DNA from: an uncultured Acetatifactor sp.
GTDB lineage: Bacteria; Bacillota; Clostridia; Lachnospirales; Lachnospiraceae
Length of the DNA stretch: 39,136 nucleotides
NCBI GenBank assembly: GCA_947644185.1
Contig: CANRZC010000002.1
Location: 1-39,136 of the forward strand
Direction of reading: 5' to 3'
Part shown: one piece after another, positions 16,352 to 24,591 of the stretch
How positions within the stretch are numbered: position 1 is the first letter of the stretch
Layout of the letters: each line of letters opens with the position of its first letter
The notes under the pieces: model-generated
What the model was told of the DNA's origin: nothing
Databases searched by the model: none
Seen by the model: the letters and a program-made list of their open reading frames with translations, nothing else
Position numbers and translations under genes: made by a program

Positions 16352-17334
16352 AGTCCCAATCCCCTTTCCTCCCGAAACTGCGCCGGTGTCTTTCCATAGA
16401 ACTTCTTGAATACACTGCTGAAATGGGAATAATCGCTGTAGCCCACCTCCGCCGCCACCTGTGTCACTGTTTTGGAAGGGATACAGAGCTGCTGCCTGGC
16501 CGCCTCCATGCGAACCTGTGTCCTGTAATCCACAAATTTCTGTCCTGTCTTCTCCTTGAAAATCTGGCTGAAATGAGAGGAGGAAAAACCTAACAGCCCG
16601 CACAGCTCCTCCTGGCTCATGGCTGGATTGGCCAGCAAATGCTCTCGCACAGTCTCTAACAGCCCATGACTCTTGCGATTCCCCGTCATCTCCCACAGCA
16701 GCTCAAGCTTCTCCTGAAAGTCCTGTTCTCCGAAGCCATCTGTGGGCAGCCTCTCTCCCAGCTTGGCTGAGATTTTCTCTACAGTGCTTAAGATAATCTC
16801 CTGTAAGATTTCCTCTTCCGCTTTTGGTCCTATGCCATCCAAAGTCTTTACCACCACATCGCCGGCTCTCAGCCACGCCTCTCTGTCCTGATCCCACAGC
16901 GCCTGTGCCAGTCCTGTGACCAGGCTGTCCATCTGGCTGTACCTTAAACCCATGCCGCTTTGCTCTCGCTTGCGAATAACCTCCCGCAGCACCTCTGTGA
17001 GCTTCCTCTGGGACACTGGCTTCAGCACATAATCGGACACACCGTATTGGATAGCAGTCTGGGCATATTTAAAGTCATCATAGCCGGAAAGGATCACAAT
17101 GTCAGGCTTTAAGCCTCTCTCCCGGATACTCCTGCACAGCATTAGGCCGTCCATGCCAGGCATGCGAATATCTGTGATTACAATATCGTAGCTATTCTGT
17201 TCCAAAAGCTTCAGTGCTTCGCACCCGTCCACGGCTTCCGAAATCTGCCCAATACTGAAATCCGATTTCCGCAGCATAGCCCCGATTCCCTTTCGGAACA
17301 CCATCTCATCATCCACAATTAAAATCCTGTACAC
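16348..17334 (-). CDS. YesN-type response regulator with AraC DNA-binding domain
   Basis: The product is 328 residues from a GTG at 17334, preceded by AAAGGA at six bases; this gives the standard start MYRILIVDDE. An ATG at 17355 is possible. The receiver domain is residues 1-120, with acidic pocket DDE and phosphorylation site Asp 55 in ITDIRMPGMDG. A middle linker of about 100 residues follows, then two AraC helix-turn-helix motifs: SQEELCGLLGFSSSHFSQIF and VTQVAAEVGYSDYSHFSSVF. It probably activates the operon promoter at the 21-bp direct repeats upstream of the first permease. It lies inside the operon it is expected to control. Confidence 0.94.
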   Translation of the reverse strand: MYRILIVDDEMVFRKGIGAMLRKSDFSIGQISEAVDGCEALKLLEQNSYDIVITDIRMPGMDGLMLCRSIRERGLKPDIVILSGYDDFKYAQTAIQYGVSDYVLKPVSQRKLTEVLREVIRKREQSGMGLRYSQMDSLVTGLAQALWDQDREAWLRAGDVVVKTLDGIGPKAEEEILQEIILSTVEKISAKLGERLPTDGFGEQDFQEKLELLWEMTGNRKSHGLLETVREHLLANPAMSQEELCGLLGFSSSHFSQIFKEKTGQKFVDYRTQVRMEAARQQLCIPSKTVTQVAAEVGYSDYSHFSSVFKKFYGKTPAQFREERGLGL

Positions 17335-17400
17335 GGTCCGTCCTTTCCGCCCCATGGGAGGCCCTTACGATGTAGTGGCATTCTGGAGCATTTCTTGCCA

Positions 17401-17435
17401 GAACAGTCCGCCCCTTTTGCGGAGGCGGACTGTTC
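17401..17435. repeat. Stable 12-bp stem-loop between binding-protein and regulator genes
   Basis: Perfect arms GAACAGTCCGCC (17401-17412) and GGCGGACTGTTC (17424-17435) with an 11-base loop. No T-run follows on the minus strand, so full termination is unlikely. A hairpin here, just after the binding-protein gene, is typical of mRNA-stabilising or partly terminating elements that keep transporter transcripts above those of downstream genes. Confidence 0.7.
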
Positions 17436-17533
17436 CTGCAGCGTCTGCCCGCTGTGATAGTTGCCTGAATTGATTTCCTGTTCCAGTTTTCGCTACGGAG
17501 GTAAATCCTGTAACTTTATCTTGTAATAGTTCC

Positions 17534-19162
17534 TTACTCTCGTATCTTGGCAGTGCCATTGTTATACTGCTCAGTGGCTTCTGCAATGACCTCAGTGCCA
17601 CCCCGATCCATCCATTCCTGTACAAATTTGTCAAAGTTATCCAAGGATTCCGTCCCTATCATCACCTTGGAAGCATAGTTGATAAATAGCTCCTGCTTAT
17701 CCTCCTCCACTGACAGCTCTGGATGGCTCACAATGGACTGCAGGTTAATGGGCTGGATATAGCTTAAGATGTCGTCCTTTGCTTTCGTGTCATAGTATTC
17801 AATGGCCTCTGGGCCTCCCTGCATGGCGGTCAGTGTGGCCCTGTCGATCCCTGCGTCCTTAACTCTGCGCAGGAACTGTGGAATCACATCAAAAGGATTG
17901 GGGGAGTAAGTAGGCACTTCAAAATTCACACTGCCATCCTGGTTCAGGGTGTAGAACTCTCCCTCTACGCCGTAGGTCAGGAATCTCTGCAGTTCCTCGT
18001 CAGGCTCCAGCAAGCTGTCAAAAAACTTCACGATCTCTTCTGGATTCTCACATTTTGCATTGATGTAGTGCACATTGGCAGTGGGCGTAAACGCTGCGTA
18101 GCCATGCTTGCCGCCGTTTGGATTCTCCGGGGATGCCACACATACCCATTCCGCGTCTGGCAAATTTTCCTGCAGAGCAATATTGTAGCCAGGGGCCGCA
18201 GAGATATTTACCACCATCATGCCCACGTCTCCCGCTGCAGCCTTCTGGTCACGGACGGTTCCGTTGTTGGTCAGACTCTCCGCGTCGATGAGTCCCTCAT
18301 CGTATAGCTTTTTATAAAAGGCTAACGCCTCTTTCATCTCAGGCAGAATATAGGCAGGCACTACCTGTCCCTCTTCATTTAGCTGCCAGGTGGTAGGAAC
18401 CACGCCGTAGGCGGCAAAGAAGGTCTCGCTGTACTTGAATTTCTCTCTTCCAATAAAGGGATACTTTACACCCGCTTCCTTGAAGGCTTTCAATACATTG
18501 TAGTAATCATCCAGAGTTACCGGAATCTCCAGTTCAAGCTGATCCAGCAAATCCTTGCGGATAACTGTGCACCTTCTGGCGGTGTTGGTCATGAAGTCGC
18601 CGATGGCGTAGATATGTCCATCTGGCCCTCTGAGCTCATCCCACACATTGGCCGGCACCTGTGCCATCAGATTGGGCCCATATTCCTCCAGCAAGTCATC
18701 CAGAGGCATGAACAGGCCGTTCTCTATGGCCCCGGACATGACAGCAGTGTAAGGCATATCGCCTGAAATCACATCGGGGAAATCTCCCTGGGCCAGCATC
18801 ATGCCCAGCTTCTCAGTAAATCCATCGTGCTGAATCAGGGTGATATTCAGATCTACCCCAAGTCTCTCCTCAAAGGCCAGCACATGCTCATCTGTGTTAA
18901 TGTCCGGGCAGGACTGCACATAGCTGTTGCCAGCCCGCAAACCGATGGAAATGGTGGGAATTTCCTGGTCCCCGCCTTCTGACGCCTGGGAGGACGCTGC
19001 CTCGGAGGAAGTGTCTTCCTTTGCGGATGCTCCCCCTGAAGCCTCCGCACTGCTCTCTACTGTACCTGTCTGGCCCGAATCCCCGGCCTGGCTTCCACAG
19101 CCTGTCAGCATGGCAACTACCAACCCTAAAGCCGCAATCTTCGTAATCTGTCTCTTTTTCAT
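17534..19162 (-). CDS. Extracellular solute-binding lipoprotein of a CUT1 sugar importer
   Basis: The product is 542 residues. The N-terminus MKKRQITKIA...AMLTGCGS is a lipoprotein signal with lipobox LTGC (Cys 22), followed by a Ser/Ala/Glu-rich linker and then a mature domain beginning near PTISIGLRAG. The length and features such as ERLGVDLNITLIQHDGFTEK, LAQGDFPDVISG and GLFMPLDDLLEEYGPNL match the LipO/YtcQ group of family 1 binding proteins, which carry complex oligosaccharides (for example rhamnogalacturonan-derived) to LplB/YtcP permeases. It is anchored outside the membrane. It follows the second permease by 162 bases. The sugar bound is unknown; uronate-containing oligosaccharide is inferred from the GH105 neighbour. 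Confidence 0.92.
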   Translation of the reverse strand: MKKRQITKIAALGLVVAMLTGCGSQAGDSGQTGTVESSAEASGGASAKEDTSSEAASSQASEGGDQEIPTISIGLRAGNSYVQSCPDINTDEHVLAFEERLGVDLNITLIQHDGFTEKLGMMLAQGDFPDVISGDMPYTAVMSGAIENGLFMPLDDLLEEYGPNLMAQVPANVWDELRGPDGHIYAIGDFMTNTARRCTVIRKDLLDQLELEIPVTLDDYYNVLKAFKEAGVKYPFIGREKFKYSETFFAAYGVVPTTWQLNEEGQVVPAYILPEMKEALAFYKKLYDEGLIDAESLTNNGTVRDQKAAAGDVGMMVVNISAAPGYNIALQENLPDAEWVCVASPENPNGGKHGYAAFTPTANVHYINAKCENPEEIVKFFDSLLEPDEELQRFLTYGVEGEFYTLNQDGSVNFEVPTYSPNPFDVIPQFLRRVKDAGIDRATLTAMQGGPEAIEYYDTKAKDDILSYIQPINLQSIVSHPELSVEEDKQELFINYASKVMIGTESLDNFDKFVQEWMDRGGTEVIAEATEQYNNGTAKIRE

Positions 19163-19324
19163 AATCTTTTCCTTTCTTTGATTTTACATTTGATTTTTGT
19201 GAAATGCAATCTCTGTTTTACCTCTCTTTCAACTCCCGCTTTTTTCATTGCCTCCAGGCCTTTCCCTGTGCCTGTTCTCCATTGTCATGTATTGAGTCTG
19301 ATTCTGGTGGGTTGCCAGCCAGCG

Positions 19325-20203
19325 TCAGCCTTTCACGGATCCAATGGTCATACCCTTCACGAAATGCTTCTGCAGGAAAGGATAGACACACAGCACCGGG
19401 ATAGCGGCCACAATGATGGTGGTCATCTTCAGGGCCTGGGTGGACGTGCCCAGACTCACGGTGTTCATGCTCTCCAGTGCATTGGAATCCAGTACAATGG
19501 ATTTGATACGCAGCTGCAATGTATATAAATTGCGGTCATTGATTAAGTAAAGGGGTGTGGTATAGCTGTTCCAGTAGCCCACACCGTACATCAGTCCTAC
19601 CGTAGCCATCACTGCCTTGGAGATGGGCAGGATAATCTGCATCAAAGTCCTCATCTCCCCACATCCATCCACCTTTGCCGCATCTATCAGCGCCGGCGAC
19701 ACCTCTGCGAAAAAGGAGCGCACGATGATGATGTTGTAGGTGCTCAGGGCTGACGGCAGAATCAGCGCCCAGAGATTGTCATAGAGCCCGTAAGATCTCA
19801 TGGTCAGGTACCAGGGAATGATAGGTGCGTTGAAGATGAAGACAATGAGTATCATCACATTGCAGAGCTTCCGCAGCCTGAATTCCTCCCGGGATAAAGG
19901 ATAGGCAAACATCACTGTCAGCAGTAGGCTGAATGCGGTTCCTGCCACAGTCATAAATGCCGATATCCCCACAGAGCGAAGAATCCCCTTATCCATAAAC
20001 ACTGTCTTGTAATTCTCAAAGGTCAGCTCCATAGGTAGGAATGCCACCTGACCGGAGTCCACAGGTCCTGAGCTGCTCAAGGACACCGCCAGCATATTGA
20101 TATAAGGTAGCACCGCAATCAGCCCGATTGCTCCCAGCAGAATCAGATTCGCCACATTGAAGATTCTATCTGGCACCGAACGTTTAATCCTAGTCTTGTT
20201 CAT
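19325..20203 (-). CDS. CUT1 ABC sugar permease, YtcP/LplC-like (MalG side)
   Basis: The product is 292 residues with about six membrane spans; AAGGAG precedes the ATG. The permease EAA-like loop appears as DAAKVDGCGEMRTLMQIILP, which docks the ATPase. The N-terminal spans (LILLGAIGLIAVLPYINMLA) and SLSSSGPVDSGQVAFLPMELTFENYKTVF are typical of YtcP-type permeases. It pairs with the permease gene 16 bases upstream and the binding protein downstream. No ATPase gene is in the operon; CUT1 importers of this type commonly share a general MsmX-like ATPase encoded elsewhere. Confidence 0.93.
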   Translation of the reverse strand: MNKTRIKRSVPDRIFNVANLILLGAIGLIAVLPYINMLAVSLSSSGPVDSGQVAFLPMELTFENYKTVFMDKGILRSVGISAFMTVAGTAFSLLLTVMFAYPLSREEFRLRKLCNVMILIVFIFNAPIIPWYLTMRSYGLYDNLWALILPSALSTYNIIIVRSFFAEVSPALIDAAKVDGCGEMRTLMQIILPISKAVMATVGLMYGVGYWNSYTTPLYLINDRNLYTLQLRIKSIVLDSNALESMNTVSLGTSTQALKMTTIIVAAIPVLCVYPFLQKHFVKGMTIGSVKG

Positions 20204-20219
20204 GGTTCCTCTCCTTCCA

Positions 20220-21161
20220 TCATATAATTGACTGCTGTGTCGTCTTCTTGCTCAGGGTGTTGGACAGGAACAGAAGCGTGATACCCACCACCGATTTGAA
20301 CAATCCCACCGCTGTGGCATAGCTGTACTGAAGGTTCTGCAGACCATATCTATACACGAAGGTGTCAAACACATCGATGCGCTCCTGGTTCATGCTGTTC
20401 ATAAAGGAGTTAGTCTTCTCAAAGCCTATCTCCATAAAGTTCCCGATCTTTAAAAGCAGCATGGTCATAATGATAGGCAGGATCGTGGGTAGGGTGATAT
20501 TTAACATCCGCCTGAAGCGATTGGCTCCATCGATCTCCGCTGCCTCATACAGGGCCGGGTCGATTCCCGCAATGGCCGCCAGATAGACAATGGAGCTCCA
20601 GCCCATCTCCTTCCAAATGCTGGCGATGACCAATATCCCTCTAATATGCTTCTCGCTGGCCATGTAGTAGATAGAATCCAGTCCCAACATCTGCCTGAAA
20701 TTGTTGATAACTCCCGTATTTGGCGATAGCAGTGTAGTAAATATACCGCCGATGATGACCCAGGAGAGGAAGTGCGGCACATACACTGCTGTCTGCACGG
20801 CTTTCTTGTATTTTGCCCCCCGCACTTCGTTCATCAGGATGGCCAACAGAATCGGAATCGGAAACACAATGAATACATCGTAGGCCCCCAGAATGGCTGT
20901 ATTTCGAAAAATCTGTCCGAATTCCGGGAATTTGAAAAAGTGGGCAAAATGCTTCAACCCTACAAAGCTGCTCCCCTTGATTCCCTTGTAAATGTCATAG
21001 TCCATAAAAGCAATCACTGAGCCCACCAGGGGAATGTACTTGAACAGAACAAACCAGACAAAGCCTGGCAACGCCATCAGGTACAGTCCCTTGTGTCTGC
21101 AGATGCTCTGCCATAGGCTGTATTTCTTCGTTCCCACAACCACAGATGACTTCTTACCCAT
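20220..21161 (-). CDS. CUT1 ABC sugar permease, LplB-like (MalF side); first gene of the glycan operon
   Basis: The product is 313 residues. Two adjacent ATGs occur; 21161 has GGAGG at seven bases and is preferred over 21164. Membrane spans include GLYLMALPGFVWFVLFKYIP, and the EAA-like loop is EAAEIDGANRFRRMLNITLP. KYIPLVGSVIAFMDYD is characteristic of LplB-type permeases. It is the promoter-proximal gene of the thirteen-gene unit; a -10 box and a spaced direct repeat lie upstream. Confidence 0.93.
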   Translation of the reverse strand: MGKKSSVVVGTKKYSLWQSICRHKGLYLMALPGFVWFVLFKYIPLVGSVIAFMDYDIYKGIKGSSFVGLKHFAHFFKFPEFGQIFRNTAILGAYDVFIVFPIPILLAILMNEVRGAKYKKAVQTAVYVPHFLSWVIIGGIFTTLLSPNTGVINNFRQMLGLDSIYYMASEKHIRGILVIASIWKEMGWSSIVYLAAIAGIDPALYEAAEIDGANRFRRMLNITLPTILPIIMTMLLLKIGNFMEIGFEKTNSFMNSMNQERIDVFDTFVYRYGLQNLQYSYATAVGLFKSVVGITLLFLSNTLSKKTTQQSII

Positions 21162-21226
21162 CATTTACCCTCCCATTCTTTTTGATAATTTGGAATGCTT
21201 TCCTATTTCCTTGACTTGATGGATTC

Positions 21227-21232
21227 ATTATA
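21227..21232 (-). promoter_or_regulatory. -10 element of the glycan operon promoter
   Basis: A minus-strand TATAAT lies 65 bases upstream of the first permease ATG. No good TTGACA-like -35 stands 16-18 bases upstream, which is expected of a promoter that needs an activator. The direct repeats at 21256-21292 fill that position and the region above it. Confidence 0.6.
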
Positions 21233-21255
21233 GGAAAAAAGGAAGAGGTCAGATA

Positions 21256-21292
21256 GGGAATTTTTTTCGGTTGTATCGGGATATTTTTCGGT
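21256..21292 (-). promoter_or_regulatory. Direct-repeat operator, candidate AraC-type regulator site
   Basis: On the minus strand, ACCGAAAAATATCCC (21278-21292) and ACCGAAAAAAATTCCC (21256-21271) are direct repeats 21 bases apart, two helical turns, on the same face. They end just upstream of the -10 box and take the place of a -35. AraC-family regulators bind such tandem direct repeats next to -35. The obvious ligand is the YesN-type regulator encoded in the operon. The first repeat begins seven bases after the stop of the upstream ABC permease gene. Confidence 0.65.
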
Positions 21293-21298
21293 GACTGC

Positions 21299-22372
21299 CT
21301 AACTCACCTCACGGCCAGCAAAAATCTTGCGCGAAACAGTGTAGCCAATGACCAGGAATCCGGCACTTACCGGCAGCGCCAGCATGGCATAGGGCATCCC
21401 GTTCCCCAACTGCCCTGCGGCCATCAATGTCTCAAACTGCATCTGATAGATTGGCAGCAGCACCAAAAGCCGAAACAGCAAGCTACCTTCTGACACAGGG
21501 AGCAAGATAGGCACTATGTGAATCGCCGCGGAAGCCACCATGGCTGCCATGGGATTCTTGCAGGCAGCTGAGGCCACCAACCCTATCCCCGCTGTGCACA
21601 CAGCACCAGTAAAGATAAGCAAAATCTGGTATCCTAGCAAGGTACTGCAGGTGATGTTAAAGGGGATGTACCCTTCTGTCAAAGTCAACTGTGCAAATAG
21701 GATGCTGCAGTCTAATCCCTCGCTGCCATACAGAAGGAAAGCCGCCCCCACATTTAAGATCACCATCACTGCGGTAATGAAAAGGGCTGCCAAAATTCCC
21801 GCCAGCGCCTTGGCACTGGCGCATTTTGTTCTGCCGTATCTGCTGGCCAGAATGAGATTGTCCACACCTCCATACTCGCCGCTGTAGATTGGCGCAAGCA
21901 TAATCAGGATCACAAAGGACAGAAAGAGGAAGGACTTCTCCATATCCCTGCTGGCCCCAATCCAGCCGTCCACATAGCCAATTCGGATTTCTTCCTGGCC
22001 GAACACGTCCGCCACCCCCAGCCCATTCCAGTTTCCATACATATCCGAAAATCGGGCCGACACCGCCGATTGCAGTGCGTTCTGGTACAGATAGATGGCA
22101 TTCAGCCCCTGAGGGCCGGACTTTGGAACCAGCTCAGCCATCATCTGCTGCACCTTTTCATCTGTCAATATCCCTGCATACTTTGCCGCAATCTCCTTGT
22201 CCAGCGCCACGGCTTCCCCTCCGGAGGCCTGCCTGCTGCCATAGGAGGCATACTTGTTCTGATAAGTGGAGAAGGTAAACAGGGCAGAAAACAGAATCAC
22301 TGCCAAAAATGCCACCTGCGTCAGTCTCCTCCCAAAAAGCTTACCCAGTTCATATCCAATCAGTTTCCTCAT
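21299..22372 (-). CDS. ABC-2 type transporter permease
   Basis: The product is 357 residues from the ATG at 22372, which overlaps the ATPase stop as ATGA and has GGAGAGG upstream; an ATG at 22393 lies inside the ATPase gene. The protein begins MRKLIGYELGKLFGRR, has one N-terminal span, an extracellular region of about 100 residues (ASYGSRQASGGEAV onwards), then five spans (LFLSFVILIMLAPIYSGEYG, ILAALFITAVMVILNVGAAF and further). This is the typical ABC-2 exporter topology. It probably exports or excludes a membrane-active compound under the control of the adjacent two-component genes. The substrate is unknown. Confidence 0.87.
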   Translation of the reverse strand: MRKLIGYELGKLFGRRLTQVAFLAVILFSALFTFSTYQNKYASYGSRQASGGEAVALDKEIAAKYAGILTDEKVQQMMAELVPKSGPQGLNAIYLYQNALQSAVSARFSDMYGNWNGLGVADVFGQEEIRIGYVDGWIGASRDMEKSFLFLSFVILIMLAPIYSGEYGGVDNLILASRYGRTKCASAKALAGILAALFITAVMVILNVGAAFLLYGSEGLDCSILFAQLTLTEGYIPFNITCSTLLGYQILLIFTGAVCTAGIGLVASAACKNPMAAMVASAAIHIVPILLPVSEGSLLFRLLVLLPIYQMQFETLMAAGQLGNGMPYAMLALPVSAGFLVIGYTVSRKIFAGREVS

Positions 22373-23295
22373 CTCGCATCCTCTCCTTCCCATGTGTGAT
22401 CCCCTCCGGTAGCATATGTCTCTCTGGCTGTCTGTTCCTGGAAATAGTACAGATATAAATCTTCTAGATTAGGTGTGACTAACTTTGCATTTTCCATGGG
22501 CTGTTGGGCAGCAATTACCCGCAACACCGTATATCCCTCTCTCTCATTGCGCAGATTACTCACATTCCACTTTGCCACATACCTGTCTGCATGTTCTACA
22601 GGTACGGTACACTCCCACACCTGTCCCTGAATCTCCGAAGTGATTTCCCCAGGTCTCCCCCAGTGAATGATCTGTCCGGCCTTCATCACCAGGATCCGCT
22701 CTGCGATAAACTCCACATCTGACACAATGTGGGTGGATAGAATCACGATGCGCCCCTTGGAGAAGGCGCTGATCAAGTTGCGGAAGCGCACCCGCTCTTT
22801 GGGGTCAAGCCCTGTGGTGGGCTCATCCAGAATCAGAATCCGTGGATCGTTTAGCATGGCCTGGGCGATTCCCAACCGCTGCTTCATGCCCCCTGAAAAG
22901 GTCTTTATCCTGTGCTTCGCCTCACAGGACAGTCCCACCTGCTCCAAAAGCCCCCAGGCTTTTTCTTTTGCCGCCTTTCCCTCCAGTCCTTTCAGGGCCG
23001 CAATATAGAGCAGGAAGTCAATGGCTCTAAAGTCAGGATAATAGCGAAATGCCTGCGGCAGGTATCCCAACAGATTCCGGTAGTCCTCCCCCAGCTTCCC
23101 TATGCTTTGCCCGTCTAACAGGATGCGCCCGCCAGTAGGCTGCTGAAGGGCACACAGCAGACGCATTAGCGTAGTCTTCCCCGCGCCGTTGGCGCCCAAC
23201 AGTCCGTAGACACCCTGGGTCAGTGTGATATTCATGCGGTTTACAGCTTTCTTTTTTCCGTATTCCTTTGTCAGTTCCACTGTCTTTAATTCCAT
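22369..23295 (-). CDS. ABC transporter ATP-binding protein of the ABC-2 exporter
   Basis: The product is 308 residues, with AAAGGAG before the ATG. Walker A GANGAGKT is at residues 34-41, the signature is TFSGGMKQRLGIAQAM, Walker B is ILILDEPTTGLDP, and the H-loop is ILSTHIVSDVE. A C-terminal extension of about 80 residues is typical of drug/bacteriocin exporter ATPases of the BcrA/CcmA type. It overlaps the permease by four bases and follows the sensor kinase by 114 bases, a gap that can form the imperfect hairpin CCAG...ATCC-TTTTT-GGAT...CTGG. Confidence 0.93.
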   Translation of the reverse strand: MELKTVELTKEYGKKKAVNRMNITLTQGVYGLLGANGAGKTTLMRLLCALQQPTGGRILLDGQSIGKLGEDYRNLLGYLPQAFRYYPDFRAIDFLLYIAALKGLEGKAAKEKAWGLLEQVGLSCEAKHRIKTFSGGMKQRLGIAQAMLNDPRILILDEPTTGLDPKERVRFRNLISAFSKGRIVILSTHIVSDVEFIAERILVMKAGQIIHWGRPGEITSEIQGQVWECTVPVEHADRYVAKWNVSNLRNEREGYTVLRVIAAQQPMENAKLVTPNLEDLYLYYFQEQTARETYATGGDHTWEGEDAR

Positions 23296-23409
23296 AAAAA
23301 AATCTCCTTTCTTCTCAGGCGCCGGCCCCAGAAGCTATCCAAAAAGGATGTCCTGGCAAACCAGCTATTGCCTTGAATAAGGAGATAGTAATGCATAAAA
23401 TTCTAATTT

Positions 23410-24591
23410 TTATCTACTTTTGGAACCATTTTTAAAAAATGCTGTCACTTTGGCGCCGTAAGGTTTCTCATTTTCCACTTTCAGCCATCCACCGTGACTC
23501 TCGCACAGCACTTTACAGATATAGAGTCCCAGGCCAAAATGCTCCCCCCGCTTCTCCTCCCCTGTGACATAGGGATCTACGGCCTGGCGCAGCATCTTTT
23601 CCTCAAATCCAGGGCCATCGTCAGCCACCGAAAGAGCCAGCCCTGACTGTCTCTCCTCCAGAATAAGCCTAACTTTGGTCTGTGCATACCTTGTGGCATT
23701 TGCCACCAGGTTGGCGCTCACCTCCGACAGAAATGTCCCATCCACACAGAACCATTTTGACACTGTCCGATCCTCCAGACAGATTTTCTTTCCCTTTTCC
23801 TGACAGAGCATATTAGCGCTTTCGGATAACACAGCAAAAAATTCCCGCAGCAGTGTGGCCCGGTACTCCGGCTGTCTGTCCTCCAGCCGCTGGAGCTGCC
23901 CCATGCTTTCCACATAATGTTCCATGCGGCTAATATGCCTTCCCATGGTGGTAGCAATGGTTCTTATTTCTGGATCCTCCTTTGCCTGAAGCAATTCGTC
24001 ACAGCCTCTAAGCACTGTGAGAGGTGTCCGCAGATCATGGGCAAAGGCCCCGTTCAGCCGCTTCCTCTCCTCCATCTGCCGCCACATTTTAGAAAAGCTG
24101 TCTCGCAGCGCAGCCCGCATTGTCTCAAAGGAGGTACACAAATCTCCCAATTCATCCGCTCGCTCATAACACAACGTGAAATCCAGGTCATTGGCCGATA
24201 TCTTCTCCGATGCCCTTTTCAATTCCCCAAGGGGCTCCCTCAGCCGGTTCCTGTAAAAAAGAAAAGCTGCCGCCAGGATGCAGAGCCCGGAATAGACAGG
24301 AGCAGCCACCACAGGCAGAACATCCACCACACGCAGCAGCCTTTCCTCTCTCTCTGGAATCACCCTGGGAGCAGTTCCGATATAACCGCCCTCCCCCAGC
24401 TGCTCTCCTTTCTCGTTGGTCAGGTAATACTTTTCCCCCCATGGCGGGAGGCTGTCATAAATCGCCCCTCTCGCATAACTGCACACACCCTCTGTGCCGT
24501 AGCACAGCCCCAGAGCTATCAGGGTAAACACGATTACATGCAGCACAAGGCTCCCCCGCAGGGACAGGGCCCATTTCCTTATTTTATCCAT
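23410..24591 (-). CDS. Sensor histidine kinase, OmpR-partner type (HAMP, HisKA, HATPase)
   Basis: The product is 393 residues. Membrane segments are at about residues 15-33 and 92-113, enclosing a short extracellular loop of about 60 residues. A HAMP linker follows to about 165, then the H-box GAFAHDLRTPLTVLRG with His 185, the N-box SANLVANATRYA, and the G-boxes ADDGPGFEE and HFGLGLYICKVL. The short sensor loop is more like VanS- or BceS-type stress sensors than nutrient sensors. The gene overlaps the regulator by 13 bases and precedes the ABC exporter, suggesting that it responds to a peptide antibiotic or envelope stress. Confidence 0.92.
   Translation of the reverse strand: MDKIRKWALSLRGSLVLHVIVFTLIALGLCYGTEGVCSYARGAIYDSLPPWGEKYYLTNEKGEQLGEGGYIGTAPRVIPEREERLLRVVDVLPVVAAPVYSGLCILAAAFLFYRNRLREPLGELKRASEKISANDLDFTLCYERADELGDLCTSFETMRAALRDSFSKMWRQMEERKRLNGAFAHDLRTPLTVLRGCDELLQAKEDPEIRTIATTMGRHISRMEHYVESMGQLQRLEDRQPEYRATLLREFFAVLSESANMLCQEKGKKICLEDRTVSKWFCVDGTFLSEVSANLVANATRYAQTKVRLILEERQSGLALSVADDGPGFEEKMLRQAVDPYVTGEEKRGEHFGLGLYICKVLCESHGGWLKVENEKPYGAKVTAFFKNGSKSR

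Noticed and set aside
16352..16696. N-terminal extension of the sensor kinase
   Set aside because: It overlaps the AraC-type regulator gene entirely and reads as low-quality sequence before the first membrane segment; the TTG at 16351 fits better.
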